Source: Hyphomicrobiaceae bacterium
GTDB lineage: Bacteria; Pseudomonadota; Alphaproteobacteria; Rhizobiales; Devosiaceae
Direction of reading: 5' to 3'
NCBI GenBank assembly: GCA_020638065.1
Contig: JACKJG010000006.1
Span: 124,001 to 188,000 of the forward strand
Length of the DNA: 64,000 nucleotides
Of this stretch, positions 1-8,802 are shown one piece after another. Position 1 is the stretch's first letter. Every line of letters starts with the position of its first letter. Under the pieces are notes generated by a model. That model had not been told where the DNA came from, did not search any database, and was given only the letters and a program-made list of their open reading frames with translations. A program made the translations under genes and the position numbers.

Positions 1-96
1 ATGGGCAAGAAAGCCATCATGGGCGCGCTGACCCTTTACCTCGACTTCATCAACCTGTTCCTGATGCTGTTGCGGCTGTTCGGCAATCGCAACTAG
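1..96 (+). CDS. Bax inhibitor-1 (BI-1)/YccA family membrane protein, 3' end only
   Basis: Only the last 31 codons lie in the window; the gene begins to the left. The tail contains the run LYLDFINLFLMLLRLFG and ends in a short polar end before TAG. This matches the last transmembrane helix of BI-1/YccA proteins, which typically finish with a leucine-rich LDxxNLFL...LRL segment. These are multi-pass inner-membrane proteins; some act as calcium-leak channels or interact with FtsH. The ATG at base 1 is internal to the protein and not a true start. A strong terminator follows directly. The family call rests on this short tail only. Confidence 0.75.
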   Translation: MGKKAIMGALTLYLDFINLFLMLLRLFGNRN

Positions 97-123
97 CCTT
101 GGGGCAAGCCGAGAATTCAGAAG

Positions 124-155
124 CGGCCGGAGAAATCCGGCCGTTTCCTTTTTTT
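124..155 (+). terminator. Rho-independent terminator after the BI-1 gene
   Basis: An 8-bp perfect GC-rich stem (124-131 with 136-143) closes a GAAA tetraloop and is followed by a T-rich tract to 155. It lies 28 bases past the BI-1 stop. The convergent DUF2794 gene ends at 165, so it may also reduce read-through from that side. Confidence 0.85.
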
Positions 156-164
156 GCTGTGGGA

Positions 165-551
165 CTATTTCACCAGCGCCAGATGCGGTTCGAAGATTTT
201 GAGGACCTGGGCCAGATCATGGCCGCGTTTTAGAACGCGCCCGGCCTGGTTGGTGACGATGTACTGGCCCTGCTTGTTGCGCAGGCGAGGCTGCTTCTCG
301 ATCACGTAGAGGGGTTGTTCGGAATTGCGGCGATAGACCGAGAACAGGGCCCGGTCTTTGATGAAATCCATGGCGTAGTCGCGCCAGTCGCCGGCCGAGA
401 CATGTTTGCCGTAAATGTCGAGCAGCATGGTCAGTTCGCGCCGGTCGAAATAGACCGGGCCGTCCTTGAGCGCCCGCAGGGCCTTGGGGTCGACGCGAAT
501 GACCTTTCCGTCACCCTCCGGGCGGTTCAGTTCCGTCCCGCCCTGCTCCAT
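165..551 (-). CDS. DUF2794 domain-containing protein
   Basis: A 128-residue soluble protein of unknown function. The core contains VYFDRRELTMLLDIYGKHV, then GDWRDYAMDF, LFSVYRR and the C-terminal KRGHDLAQVLKIFEPHL. This arrangement is typical of DUF2794, a short family confined to Alphaproteobacteria. The frame is open upstream to a TTG at 656, with ATGs at 629 and 614, but none has a convincing ribosome-binding site. I chose the ATG at 551 because family members are usually 110-130 residues and the conserved part starts just after it (VIRVDPKAL). The start is therefore uncertain, the family call is not. It converges on the BI-1 gene. Confidence 0.85.
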   Translation of the reverse strand: MEQGGTELNRPEGDGKVIRVDPKALRALKDGPVYFDRRELTMLLDIYGKHVSAGDWRDYAMDFIKDRALFSVYRRNSEQPLYVIEKQPRLRNKQGQYIVTNQAGRVLKRGHDLAQVLKIFEPHLALVK

Positions 552-764
552 AAATTGTTCAGACAAGCCCTTGCTCCACCCGATTGAGCCGCCGGAATGC
601 AGGTGGTTCGCCATCCCCACCAAAGCCATGATGGAAGGGAATGACCGGCGGCGCAAGTCCGGACTTGAATGTTTGGCGCGGGTGCACCGCCCGGCGGCGC
701 CACAATTGCCCCCAAATCATCCCAAAAAGATCATATTCGCACCAAATCTCGGCCTGATTGGGGT

Positions 765-898
765 TTCAGTCTATAGACTGCCTCCAGAGGCCGGCCCCCG
801 GGTCATTCAGCCCCCAAACCATGACGCCCGGGGTGCCGGCCAAATCAGTCTAGTCAGTCCCGAACGATTTGCGCCCGACCTTTGGTCGGGCGTTTTTT
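765..898 (+). ncRNA. Candidate structured small RNA ending at an intrinsic terminator
   Basis: The 268-base gap between two leftward genes holds a strong terminator pointing right, with no coding frame in front of it. Directly upstream, 789-841 folds into a long imperfect GC-rich hairpin. It is flanked by GACTG (776-780) and CAGTC (846-850), which can pair to close the structure. A palindrome AGTCTATAGACT lies at its 5' side. This layout (closed stem, long hairpin, terminator) is typical of bacterial sRNAs. I could not assign it to a known family; 6S RNA was considered without proof. The 5' end is a guess, and no well-spaced promoter was found. Confidence 0.35.
872..898 (+). terminator. Rho-independent terminator in the DUF2794-DUF1223 gap
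   Basis: A 9-bp perfect stem (872-880 with 884-892) with a 3-nt loop is followed by six T residues (893-898). It works only for rightward transcription. Both flanking genes run leftward, so it implies a transcript made from the gap itself. Confidence 0.8.
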
Positions 899-924
899 CT
901 GTTTCGGCCAACCAGGGGCGGGGT

Positions 925-1653
925 TTAGAGACTGATGGCGCTAGCGGCGATGATCGGGCCAGGCAGCCCATCGGCGTCCTGCTGAAGAAGAAAGGCGAAA
1001 CCTTCGGCGTCCGCGCCCATCATGTCGGTGGTCGGAATGGTCATGTGCAGGCCTTCGTCTGGCTCCCACATGCCCAAAGACCGCCGGTCCATGACAATCT
1101 GGGAATAGGCGATCGTGCGGCCGGCATTCTCGCCCCTGCCGATATCCACGTCGGCGCGGTCCTTGTAGGTCACCATCCAGAGAATCGAAGGTTTGAGGCC
1201 CGGGTCGGGCGGAATGCTGATGGTGATCGAATGACCGCTTTGGGTCAGATCCATTTCAACGGGCAATTGGGCGGTGGATATGGCCTGATTGACCGCGGAT
1301 TGGCGCGAGCCGACGACGTCCGACACCCCGTTGATGACCATTTGCGGCGTGTAGACGCGATTCTTGTTCCAGGAGCGGGCATAGGCGCGCTGCAGGGCTG
1401 AAAAACGCGGCGAGGCAAAAGTGTCGGGCCAGCCGATATAGTCCCAATAATCCACGTGATAGGCCAGGGCGATGACATCGTCGCGCTTGTCGATTTCGGT
1501 CAGAAGCGCATCGGCGGGCGGGCAGGAGGAGCAACCCTGGGAGGTGAAAAGCTCCACAACGGCCTTGGGATGCGCAACCGTTTCGCCGGCCTGAACCGGC
1601 ATGGTCAGCGCGAAAGCGGCAAGGACGAACGAGAGGGAGGTGAGTGACTTCAT
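925..1653 (-). CDS. DUF1223 domain-containing secreted thioredoxin-like protein
   Basis: A 242-residue protein with a signal peptide: MKSLTS, a hydrophobic core, and a likely cleavage after MPVQA near residue 22. The mature part opens with VVELFTSQGCSSCPPADALL, whose CxxC sits where thioredoxin-fold proteins have their redox pair, followed by the D(Y)WDYIGWPD segment typical of DUF1223. It is probably periplasmic; the substrate is unknown. A role in redox stress is only inferred from the fold. The ATG at 1653 gives a complete signal peptide, although no clear Shine-Dalgarno is seen. It is divergent from the diguanylate cyclase gene. Confidence 0.87.
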   Translation of the reverse strand: MKSLTSLSFVLAAFALTMPVQAGETVAHPKAVVELFTSQGCSSCPPADALLTEIDKRDDVIALAYHVDYWDYIGWPDTFASPRFSALQRAYARSWNKNRVYTPQMVINGVSDVVGSRQSAVNQAISTAQLPVEMDLTQSGHSITISIPPDPGLKPSILWMVTYKDRADVDIGRGENAGRTIAYSQIVMDRRSLGMWEPDEGLHMTIPTTDMMGADAEGFAFLLQQDADGLPGPIIAASAISL

Positions 1654-1815
1654 AGGATTTTCATATGTCAGGACGTCAACACGCTCCAGTCACTCTTGAG
1701 TGAGCCTTGTGTGTTTTGACCGGAATCGGCCCCTCCGGTGTTAAGCAAAAGGCAACCGTTCCGATTAAGCCGATGGCAACAGCCCCAGACTAGGGTTTGA
1801 TTTGAGGACGACGCA

Positions 1816-2973
1816 ATGCAAATCGACAATATTTCCCTTTTGCTGGCCACGTGCGCCGCAGCACTTGCGGCAGGCGGCACGTTTTTCATTTCGGCGCTGG
1901 CCAGCCGCCGTGGCGGATTTCTGACCACCTATGGCGGGGCGATGCTGGCGATTGCAGCCGGTGTGGCCCTGTTTCTTGCCTACGACGCCACTTTCGAGCG
2001 GCTCTATGTGATCGGCGGCACGTCGCTGCTCCTGATCGGCATGGCGGCAGCGCGCGCGGGCGCCCTGCAGTTCCGGACCAACAGGTTTGAGGGTGGACGT
2101 CTGTGGGTTTCCGCCGCGATTGCAAACGGTATCGCGCTATTGCCGCATATCTGGGGTTATGACGGGCTCAGTCTGATCCTGGTGAACAGCGCCAGCGCGG
2201 TTCTGCTGTTTCAAGCGGCCATCGATTTCTGGCAGGCGCGAGACGAGAATCCGGCGATGATCACCGGTTTGACGGTTCTGTTTTCCGTTGTCGGACTATC
2301 CTATCTCGGGTGTGTTGGCGGTCTTCTGGACAGCCAGCCGCTGGTTCTGACCGCACCACCGAGCGGGATCGCCGAAACCATCAACATCGTTGTGGGCATC
2401 GCGACCCTGACCGGTGTTCTGGCCCTGTCGATTGCTCTTAATCACCAGCGCCTCGTGCGCGAGCATCAAAAAGCCTCCGAGACCGACGAGTTGACCGGGG
2501 CTGGCAATCGCCGCGCGCTGTTCGAGCGTCATGGTGATCATGGCCTTCCCGCGGAATGCGCGGTCGCCGTGTTCGATCTCGATCATTTCAAGAAGATCAA
2601 TGACACCAGGGGCCATGATGCCGGCGACGAGGTCATCCGGCGTTTCGCCGAAATCGTGCAGAGCCGCTTGCGTCAGAAGGATTGCCTGTTCCGGCTTGGC
2701 GGAGAGGAATTCGTGGTGGTGTTGCCGGGCACACCCGCTTCGTTGGCGCTTTCAATCGCCGAAACCATCCGGCTCGATTTCTCCCGCAAGCCAGTGCTGC
2801 ATGTCGGGCAAATGATCCGGGCCACGGCCAGCTGCGGGGTTTGGGCCAATGAAAGTGGCGAAACCCAGCCGCTTGATCTGGCGCTGCGTGCCGCAGACCG
2901 GGCGCTTTATGAGGCCAAGAACAGCGGTCGCGACCGTTCGTTCATTGCGCCACCTGCCGCAAACGCGGCCTGA
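1816..2973 (+). CDS. Membrane-anchored diguanylate cyclase (GGDEF domain)
   Basis: A 385-residue protein with about six hydrophobic helices in residues 1-205 and a GGDEF domain in roughly 215-380. The signature is GGEEF near residue 295, an active variant of GGDEF. An RQKD motif five residues before it fits the RxxD inhibitory I-site, so the enzyme probably makes c-di-GMP from two GTP with product feedback. The FDLDHFKKIND motif binds metal and nucleotide. No named sensory domain was recognised in the membrane part. GAGGA lies 7 bases before the ATG. It stands alone and ends at a terminator shared with acnA. Confidence 0.92.
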   Translation: MQIDNISLLLATCAAALAAGGTFFISALASRRGGFLTTYGGAMLAIAAGVALFLAYDATFERLYVIGGTSLLLIGMAAARAGALQFRTNRFEGGRLWVSAAIANGIALLPHIWGYDGLSLILVNSASAVLLFQAAIDFWQARDENPAMITGLTVLFSVVGLSYLGCVGGLLDSQPLVLTAPPSGIAETINIVVGIATLTGVLALSIALNHQRLVREHQKASETDELTGAGNRRALFERHGDHGLPAECAVAVFDLDHFKKINDTRGHDAGDEVIRRFAEIVQSRLRQKDCLFRLGGEEFVVVLPGTPASLALSIAETIRLDFSRKPVLHVGQMIRATASCGVWANESGETQPLDLALRAADRALYEAKNSGRDRSFIAPPAANAA

Positions 2974-2995
2974 CCTTTCTCCAACCCATCAACGA

Positions 2996-3019
2996 AAAGG
3001 CCCGCTGGAGCGGGCCTTT
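2996..3019. terminator. Bidirectional terminator between the diguanylate cyclase gene and acnA
   Basis: An 11-bp perfect inverted repeat (2996-3006 with 3009-3019) sits between convergent genes. AAA at one end and TTT at the other make it usable from both sides. Confidence 0.75.
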
Positions 3020-3042
3020 GTCGTTCTGGAGCGGTGCAGGTT

Positions 3043-5724
3043 TCAGGCGACGAGATTGCGCAACACGTAGTGCAGAATGCCACCATTGAGGAAGTAGTCG
3101 AGTTCGTTTTCAGTGTCGATCCGGCAGAGGGTTTGGATGGTTTTTTCGCTGCCGTCGGCAAACCTGATCGAAACCGGAACCGTCGAGCGCGGCGTGATCG
3201 ATGAGACATCGCCGATCGAGACTTCCTCGTCACCGGTCAGCCCCAGGCCCTGCCAGCTTTCTCCGTTCGTGAACTGCAAGGGCAGAACGCCCATCCCGAT
3301 CAGGTTCGAACGGTGGATGCGTTCGAAGCTCTGAACGATGACGGCGCGGACGCCGAGCAGGGTTGTGCCCTTTGCGGCCCAGTCACGCGAAGAGCCGGTG
3401 CCGTATTCCTTGCCGCCGAAGACGACCAGTGGCGTGCCTTCGGCCTGATAGGCCATGGCTGCATCGTACATGTACATCTGCGCACCGTCCGGCCCCTTGG
3501 TGAAACCGCCTTCGACGCCGGGCACCATCTGGTTCTTGATGCGGATATTGGCGAAGGTGCCGCGCATCATGATTTCGTGGTTGCCGCGGCGCGAGCCGTA
3601 GGAGTTGAAATCCTTTGGCGCGACCTGACGTTCGGTCAGGTATTTCCCGGCCGGGGTGTCTGCCTTGAAAGAGCCGGCAGGCGAAATGTGGTCGGTGGTG
3701 ATGGAATCGCCAAAGAGACCGAGAATGCGGGCCTTGCTGACGTCCTCAACCGGTTTGGGTTCCTTGGTCAGGCCGTCGAAATAGGGCGGCAATTGCACAT
3801 AGGTCGAGGAGGAATTCCACGAATAGGTTTCGCCGCCAGATACGTCGATATTCTGCCAGTGCGTGTCGCCTTTGAAGACGTCGGAATAGCGGGATTCGAA
3901 CATTTCGGCGGTGATCGTCTGGCGAACGATTTCGGAAATCTCGGCATTGGTCGGCCAGATGTCTTTGAGATAGACCGGCTGGCCGTCCTTGCCGGTGCCG
4001 AGGGGATCGGTCGCCAGATTGATGTTCATCGACCCGGCAATGGCATAGGCGACAACAAGCGGCGGAGAGGCCAGATAATTGGCGCGAACGTCCGGATTGA
4101 CGCGGCCCTCGAAGTTGCGGTTGCCTGACAGGACCGAGCAGGCGACCAGATCGTTTTCGTTGACGGCCTTGGAGATGGCGGGCGGCAGCGGGCCGGAATT
4201 GCCGATACAAGTGGTGCAGCCATAGCCGACCAGGTTGAAGCCGAGGGCGTCGAGGTCTTCCTGCAAGCCGGCGGCCTTCAGATATTCGCTGACAACCTGA
4301 GAACCGGGGGCGAGCGACGTCTTGACCCAGGGCTTGGAGGTGAGGCCAAGCGCATGCGCCTTGCGGGCGACGAGACCGGCGCCGATGAGGACCGATGGGT
4401 TGGAGGTGTTGGTGCACGAGGTGATGGCGGCGATCACAACGTCGCCATTGGCGAGACCATGATCGGCGCCTTCAACCGTCACGCGCGGATCGCTGAGCTT
4501 GTTCTTGCCGCCGGTAATGTCGGCGAGGGCGGAAACGAATTTCTCGGGGGCTTCGTTAAGCGCGACGCGATCCTGCGGGCGCTTCGGCCCGGCGATCGAA
4601 GGGACAACGGTCGACAGGTCGAGGGTCAGCGTATCGGTGAAGACCATTTCGTCCTGCTGGCCGCGGAACATGCCTTGCGCCTTGGCATAGGCCTCAACCA
4701 AAGCCACGCGGTCGGGATTGCGGCCGGAGGTCGTCAGGTAGGCGAGGGTGTCCTCGTCGACGGGGAAGAAACCGCAGGTCGCACCGTATTCGGGCGCCAT
4801 GTTGGAAATGGTGGCCTGATCCTCAAGGGTCAGGGAATCGAGGCCGGGTCCGAAAAATTCCACGAACTTTCCGACAACGCCCTTCTTGCGCAGCATTTCA
4901 ACGACAGTGAGCACCAGATCGGTGGCGGTGATGCCTTCGGAAATGGCACCGGTCAGCTCAAAGCCCACGACCTCGGGAATGAGCATGGTGACCGGCTGGC
5001 CGAGCATGGCGGCTTCGGCCTCGATGCCGCCGACGCCCCAGCCAAGCACGGAAAGGCCATTGACCATCGTGGTATGACTGTCCGTGCCCACAAGCGTGTC
5101 CGGATAGGCGACAGTTTCGCCGTCCTCGTCTTTTGTCCAGACGGTCTGGGCGAGATATTCGAGGTTGACCTGATGGCAGATGCCGGTGCCCGGCGGCACG
5201 ACGCGGAAATTGTCGAAGGCCGACTGACCCCAGCGCAGGAATTCGTAACGCTCGCCGTTGCGTTCATATTCGAGTTCGACGTTGCGGGTGAAGGCGAGGG
5301 GCGTGCCGAACGTGTCGACCATCACCGAGTGATCGATGACGAGGTCAACGGGCACCAGCGGGTTGATCTTTTGCGGGTCGGCGCCCAGCGCCTTTGTGGC
5401 GTCGCGCATGGCGGCCAGATCGACCACGGCCGGAACGCCGGTGAAATCCTGCATCAGCACCCGGGCGGGGCGATAGGCGATTTCGTGATCCGACGTCTTT
5501 TGGCTCAGCCAGGTGACGAAGGCCTTGATGTCGTCTTTGGTGACCGTGCGGCCATCCTCATTGCGCAGCAGGTTTTCCAGAACCACCTTCAGCGAATTGG
5601 GCAATTTGGAAATGCCGGCCAATCCGTTCTGTTCCGCCTCGGGAAGAGAATAATAGGTGTAGTCCTTGCCGTTGACGGTCAGGGTCTTTCTTGCGTTGAA
5701 GCTGTTCAGGGAAGTTGATGCCAC
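3043..5724 (-). CDS. acnA: Aconitate hydratase A
   Basis: An 893-residue cytosolic [4Fe-4S] enzyme that isomerises citrate to isocitrate through cis-aconitate in the TCA cycle. The cluster ligands are visible: the Cys in AITSCTNTSNPS near residue 437, and two Cys in GYGCTTCIGNSGPL near 503 and 506, matching the IRP1/AcnA pattern. The swivel domain has GTGSSRDWAAKGT. The frame is open to 5808, but the GTG at 5724 gives MASTSLNSFNARKTL, the usual N-terminus, and the normal length. It is divergent from ccmA, a common arrangement in Hyphomicrobiales. Confidence 0.97.
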   Translation of the reverse strand: MASTSLNSFNARKTLTVNGKDYTYYSLPEAEQNGLAGISKLPNSLKVVLENLLRNEDGRTVTKDDIKAFVTWLSQKTSDHEIAYRPARVLMQDFTGVPAVVDLAAMRDATKALGADPQKINPLVPVDLVIDHSVMVDTFGTPLAFTRNVELEYERNGERYEFLRWGQSAFDNFRVVPPGTGICHQVNLEYLAQTVWTKDEDGETVAYPDTLVGTDSHTTMVNGLSVLGWGVGGIEAEAAMLGQPVTMLIPEVVGFELTGAISEGITATDLVLTVVEMLRKKGVVGKFVEFFGPGLDSLTLEDQATISNMAPEYGATCGFFPVDEDTLAYLTTSGRNPDRVALVEAYAKAQGMFRGQQDEMVFTDTLTLDLSTVVPSIAGPKRPQDRVALNEAPEKFVSALADITGGKNKLSDPRVTVEGADHGLANGDVVIAAITSCTNTSNPSVLIGAGLVARKAHALGLTSKPWVKTSLAPGSQVVSEYLKAAGLQEDLDALGFNLVGYGCTTCIGNSGPLPPAISKAVNENDLVACSVLSGNRNFEGRVNPDVRANYLASPPLVVAYAIAGSMNINLATDPLGTGKDGQPVYLKDIWPTNAEISEIVRQTITAEMFESRYSDVFKGDTHWQNIDVSGGETYSWNSSSTYVQLPPYFDGLTKEPKPVEDVSKARILGLFGDSITTDHISPAGSFKADTPAGKYLTERQVAPKDFNSYGSRRGNHEIMMRGTFANIRIKNQMVPGVEGGFTKGPDGAQMYMYDAAMAYQAEGTPLVVFGGKEYGTGSSRDWAAKGTTLLGVRAVIVQSFERIHRSNLIGMGVLPLQFTNGESWQGLGLTGDEEVSIGDVSSITPRSTVPVSIRFADGSEKTIQTLCRIDTENELDYFLNGGILHYVLRNLVA

Positions 5725-5832
5725 AGTGCGCCGCCTGTCTTTGATCGGGTTGCAAGTCGAAAAGGCCCGGCAAAGCCGGCGCAACAGGCACACATGCGGC
5801 CTTTGCACCCATCGCCGGTCCCTTGGGCGATG

Positions 5833-5864
5833 CGCGGAGCTCTCTCCGCGTCGCGGGCCTTATA
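5833..5864 (-). promoter_or_regulatory. Probable acnA promoter and leader hairpin
   Basis: On the minus strand a TATAAG -10-like box (5859-5864) lies upstream of acnA, with a weak TTTCAA 17 bases further up. A 7-bp stem with a 4-nt loop (5833-5839 with 5844-5850) falls just past the expected start point. No regulator can be named from the sequence. Confidence 0.35.
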
Positions 5865-5917
5865 GGCTAACAAATTCGCGCTTGAAAGTGCCCGCGTGAA
5901 GCCAATAACAATGGGCC

Positions 5918-6562
5918 ATGAACCCAAGTGCCAAATTCCCCCAAATCACTCTGAATATCAAGGGTTTGCAGTGCAAACGGGGGGAAAGAACCGTGCTTGC
6001 CGGCCTCGATCTTTTCGCCGGTTCGGGCACGTTCGTGGCCATTCGCGGGCCAAACGGGGCCGGCAAGTCGACGTTTCTGATGGCAGTTGCGGGGCTCTTG
6101 CCGTTTTCCGGCGAGGTTTCGATCGCGCTGGCCGATTGGGACTATGACGAACATCCGCTTCACGAACAGATGCTGTTCGTTACCCACCTCAATGCCATCA
6201 AGCCAGAGCTGACGGTTCGCGAGAATCTCGGGTTCTGGGCCGATATGGTTGACGGTTCACGGGACCGGATCGGGGACGCCCTGAATGCAGCCGGGATCGG
6301 ACAATTGGCGGATGTGCCGGCTGGTGCCATGTCAAAGGGTCAGCAAAGGCGCTGCTCGCTGGCGCGGCTCTTGATCGCCGACAAGCCCATCTGGCTCCTC
6401 GATGAACCGACTTCGGCGCTCGACAAGTCCGGCGACAAATGGATTGCAGGCCTGATTTCAGATCAGGTGCGCCGGGGCGGTCTGGTGCTCGCGGCGACGC
6501 ATCGGCCCATCGTGCCGGATGACGACATCAATATTTTCAATCTCGATCTGGAGCCGGTCTGA
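5918..6562 (+). CDS. ccmA: Haem ABC exporter ATP-binding protein CcmA
   Basis: A 214-residue cytoplasmic ATPase that, with CcmB, C and D, releases haem-loaded CcmE during cytochrome c maturation. Walker A is GPNGAGKST (residues about 45-53), the ABC signature region is MSKGQQRRCSLARL, and Walker B is PIWLLDEP followed by the D-loop TSALDKSG. Length is normal for CcmA. The stop overlaps the ccmB start in TGATG, so the two are translationally coupled. It is the first gene of ccmABCDG, opposite acnA. Confidence 0.95.
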   Translation: MNPSAKFPQITLNIKGLQCKRGERTVLAGLDLFAGSGTFVAIRGPNGAGKSTFLMAVAGLLPFSGEVSIALADWDYDEHPLHEQMLFVTHLNAIKPELTVRENLGFWADMVDGSRDRIGDALNAAGIGQLADVPAGAMSKGQQRRCSLARLLIADKPIWLLDEPTSALDKSGDKWIAGLISDQVRRGGLVLAATHRPIVPDDDINIFNLDLEPV

Positions 6563-7227
6563 TGCGGGCCTTTTGGGCGCTTCTGGTTCGGGATCTGAAA
6601 TCGGCCTCGCGCGCCGGCGGGTCGCTGACGACCTTGCTCGCCTTCTACCTGTCGCTCGGGGTGATCCTTCCCATCGCCATCGGGCCGGACAAGCCGCTGC
6701 TGGCGTCGCTCGGTCCGGCGCTGATCTGGACGGGCGTGCTCCTCTCCTCGCTGCTCGGGCTCGATCGCATATTCGTCGCCGATCATGAAGACGGGTCGCT
6801 GGCCGCGTTCAGGCATTCGCGCCTCAGCCTTTCCACGATCAGTTTCGTCAAACTCATTGTTCACTGGCTGACAACGGCGCTGCCGCTGATCGTTCTGACC
6901 CCGGTCATGGGCGTGCTGCTGACCATCGATCTGCAGACTCTTTTGTCGGTCATGCTGACCTTGTTGCTCGGAACTCCCGCGATTGCGGCGTTATCCCTTG
7001 TCGCAGCAGCCCTTTCGGTGTCGCTCAAACGCGGTGCGGTCATCGCGCCGATCCTCGTCATGCCGCTCGCCATACCCGCGGTGATATTCGGAGTGGGGGC
7101 GGCCAAACCGCTGCTTGGGGCCGGGCAGGCGGAGACGGCGCTTCTCTATCTCAGCGCCATGTCTCTTGTTTTCGTCGCATTTGCACCCTTTGCTGCGGCC
7201 CTTGCACTGCGGCTGTCACAGGAATAG
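6562..7227 (+). CDS. ccmB: Haem exporter membrane protein CcmB
   Basis: A 221-residue inner-membrane protein with six predicted helices, the membrane partner of CcmA. Typical features are the N-terminal FWALLVRDLKSASRAGGS and the LIWTGVLLSSLLGLDRIF segment. The ATG overlaps the ccmA stop by one base. About 80 bases separate it from ccmC. Confidence 0.95.
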   Translation: MRAFWALLVRDLKSASRAGGSLTTLLAFYLSLGVILPIAIGPDKPLLASLGPALIWTGVLLSSLLGLDRIFVADHEDGSLAAFRHSRLSLSTISFVKLIVHWLTTALPLIVLTPVMGVLLTIDLQTLLSVMLTLLLGTPAIAALSLVAAALSVSLKRGAVIAPILVMPLAIPAVIFGVGAAKPLLGAGQAETALLYLSAMSLVFVAFAPFAAALALRLSQE

Positions 7228-7307
7228 ACCCGTTTGCGGCAGGTCAAGGCTCAACCCGGCACAAGCAGGCAAGAGCGGCCCGCCCTTTTGATGTCCAGAG
7301 CGCCCAG

Positions 7308-8078
7308 ATGACCGATCAAAGCGAGACGATTTCATCCAACTGGTTTTCCCAGCTTGCCCATCCGGGCATGTTCATGCGCTGGTCGGCCTATCTGATCTGG
7401 CCGCTGGGTCTGCTCAGCATCGTCCTGTTTGCGGTGGGGCTCTGGTTCGCCTTCTTTCATTCGCCGGCGGACTACCAGATGGGTGAAACGGTCAGGATCA
7501 TGTATGTGCATGTGCCCAATGCCTGGCTCAGTCAATTCTGCTACGGGCTGATGGCTGTATCTGCGGTCGGGACGCTCGTCTGGCGGCATCCGATGGCGGA
7601 TGTGTCGATGAAGGCCGCCGCCCCGCTCGGCGCCGCGTTCACCGCCATGGCGCTCGTGACCGGATCGCTATGGGGCCGGCCGACCTGGGGCACGTTCTGG
7701 GAATGGGACGGGCGGATGACTTCGACCCTCATTCTCTTTCTCATCTATCTTGGGCTGATCGCGCTCTGGCGGACCTTCGAGGATCAGTTGCGCGCGGCCA
7801 AGGTGGTTGCGGTTCTGACCCTTGTCGGCGCGGTCAACATTCCGATCATCAAGTTTTCGGTCGACTGGTGGAACACGCTGCATCAGCCCTCGACCTTTTT
7901 CCGGGCCGACGGCCCGAAGGCGCCGGCTTCGATCATCACTCCACTGCTGACAATGACCCTGGCATTCACGGTGCTGTTCCTGCTGTTGCATTTGTTGCGC
8001 ATGCGCACCGAAGTGACGAAACGCAAGGCCGACCGGCTGGAACATCTCAAGATCGCCCGTCAGCAGAAGGGGGCGTAA
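7308..8078 (+). CDS. ccmC: Haem transporter/chaperone membrane protein CcmC
   Basis: A 256-residue protein with six helices that presents haem to CcmE. The WWD-type motif (WGRPTWGTFWEWDGRMTS) and the flanking histidines (VHVPNAW and WWNTLHQPS) bind haem at the periplasmic face. Length and order are standard. It is followed one base later by the ccmD start. Confidence 0.96.
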   Translation: MTDQSETISSNWFSQLAHPGMFMRWSAYLIWPLGLLSIVLFAVGLWFAFFHSPADYQMGETVRIMYVHVPNAWLSQFCYGLMAVSAVGTLVWRHPMADVSMKAAAPLGAAFTAMALVTGSLWGRPTWGTFWEWDGRMTSTLILFLIYLGLIALWRTFEDQLRAAKVVAVLTLVGAVNIPIIKFSVDWWNTLHQPSTFFRADGPKAPASIITPLLTMTLAFTVLFLLLHLLRMRTEVTKRKADRLEHLKIARQQKGA

Positions 8079-8079
8079 A

Positions 8080-8235
8080 GTGATCGATCTTGGACCGCAC
8101 GCGACTTTCATCATCGCCGCCTATGCCATCGTCAGCCTGGTGACAATTGGTCTCGTCGGCGTGACGATCTCCAATGTCTTCCGGCAGGCGCGGCGGCTCG
8201 AGCGGCTCGAAGCCGAGCGCAAGACCGGAGCCTGA
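8080..8235 (+). CDS. ccmD: Haem exporter protein CcmD
   Basis: A 51-residue protein starting at GTG 8080, one base after the ccmC stop. It has a single membrane helix (about residues 8-30), then a basic and charged tail with RRLERLEAERK. Size, topology and position between ccmC and ccmG identify it; the sequence itself is poorly conserved in this family. CcmD helps the CcmABC complex release holo-CcmE. Confidence 0.88.
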   Translation: MIDLGPHATFIIAAYAIVSLVTIGLVGVTISNVFRQARRLERLEAERKTGA

Positions 8236-8243
8236 TTGGTCTC

Positions 8244-8783
8244 ATGCGCCGCTTCCTGGTTTTCGGGCTGCCGATCGTTCTTCTGCTTGGCCTGTTCGTT
8301 CTGTTCGCAACGCAGATCGGACGCGACACCAAGCTCGTGCCTTCCGTCCTGATCAACAAGCCCGTGCCCGCGTTTGCGCTGCCGGGGCTCGATGAAGGGG
8401 ATATCGGGTTTTTCACTGATGACCTCAAAGGCCACGTGTCGGTGGTCAATGTGTTTGCAAGCTGGTGCATCCCCTGCCGCTACGAGCATCCGCAATTGAT
8501 GCGGCTTGCCGAAGAGCATCCCGAGGTGACGATTTACGGGATCAACCAGAAGGACCAGCCCGATCAGGCCAAAGCGCTGCTCGCCGAGCTGGGCGATCCC
8601 TACGATATCATAGGGGCGGATCGGAATGGACGGGTCTCGATCGATTGGGGCGTCTATGGCGTGCCGGAGACGTTCGTGGTCAATCCCGACGGCATTATCA
8701 CCTACAAGCATGTGGGGCCGATATCCGGCGAGAGCTATGAAAATTCTCTCCTGCCTGCCATAAGTGACGCGGCCGGCAGCTAA
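8244..8783 (+). CDS. ccmG: Thiol:disulfide interchange protein CcmG (DsbE family)
   Basis: A 179-residue periplasmic thioredoxin anchored by one N-terminal helix. The redox pair is in WCIPC (Cys75 and Cys78), within FASWCIPCRYEHP. It keeps apocytochrome or CcmH cysteines reduced before haem ligation. The acidic GVPETF segment is typical of CcmG. It lies 8 bases after ccmD. The ccmE, ccmF and ccmH genes are not in the window, as is usual for this group. Confidence 0.94.
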   Translation: MRRFLVFGLPIVLLLGLFVLFATQIGRDTKLVPSVLINKPVPAFALPGLDEGDIGFFTDDLKGHVSVVNVFASWCIPCRYEHPQLMRLAEEHPEVTIYGINQKDQPDQAKALLAELGDPYDIIGADRNGRVSIDWGVYGVPETFVVNPDGIITYKHVGPISGESYENSLLPAISDAAGS

Positions 8784-8802
8784 AGCGTTTTCGGGGAGCC
8801 GC

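Noticed and set aside
4354..5718. 454-residue frame opposite acnA
   Set aside because: Antisense shadow of acnA; composition follows the GC-rich codon pattern of the real gene and no family is seen.
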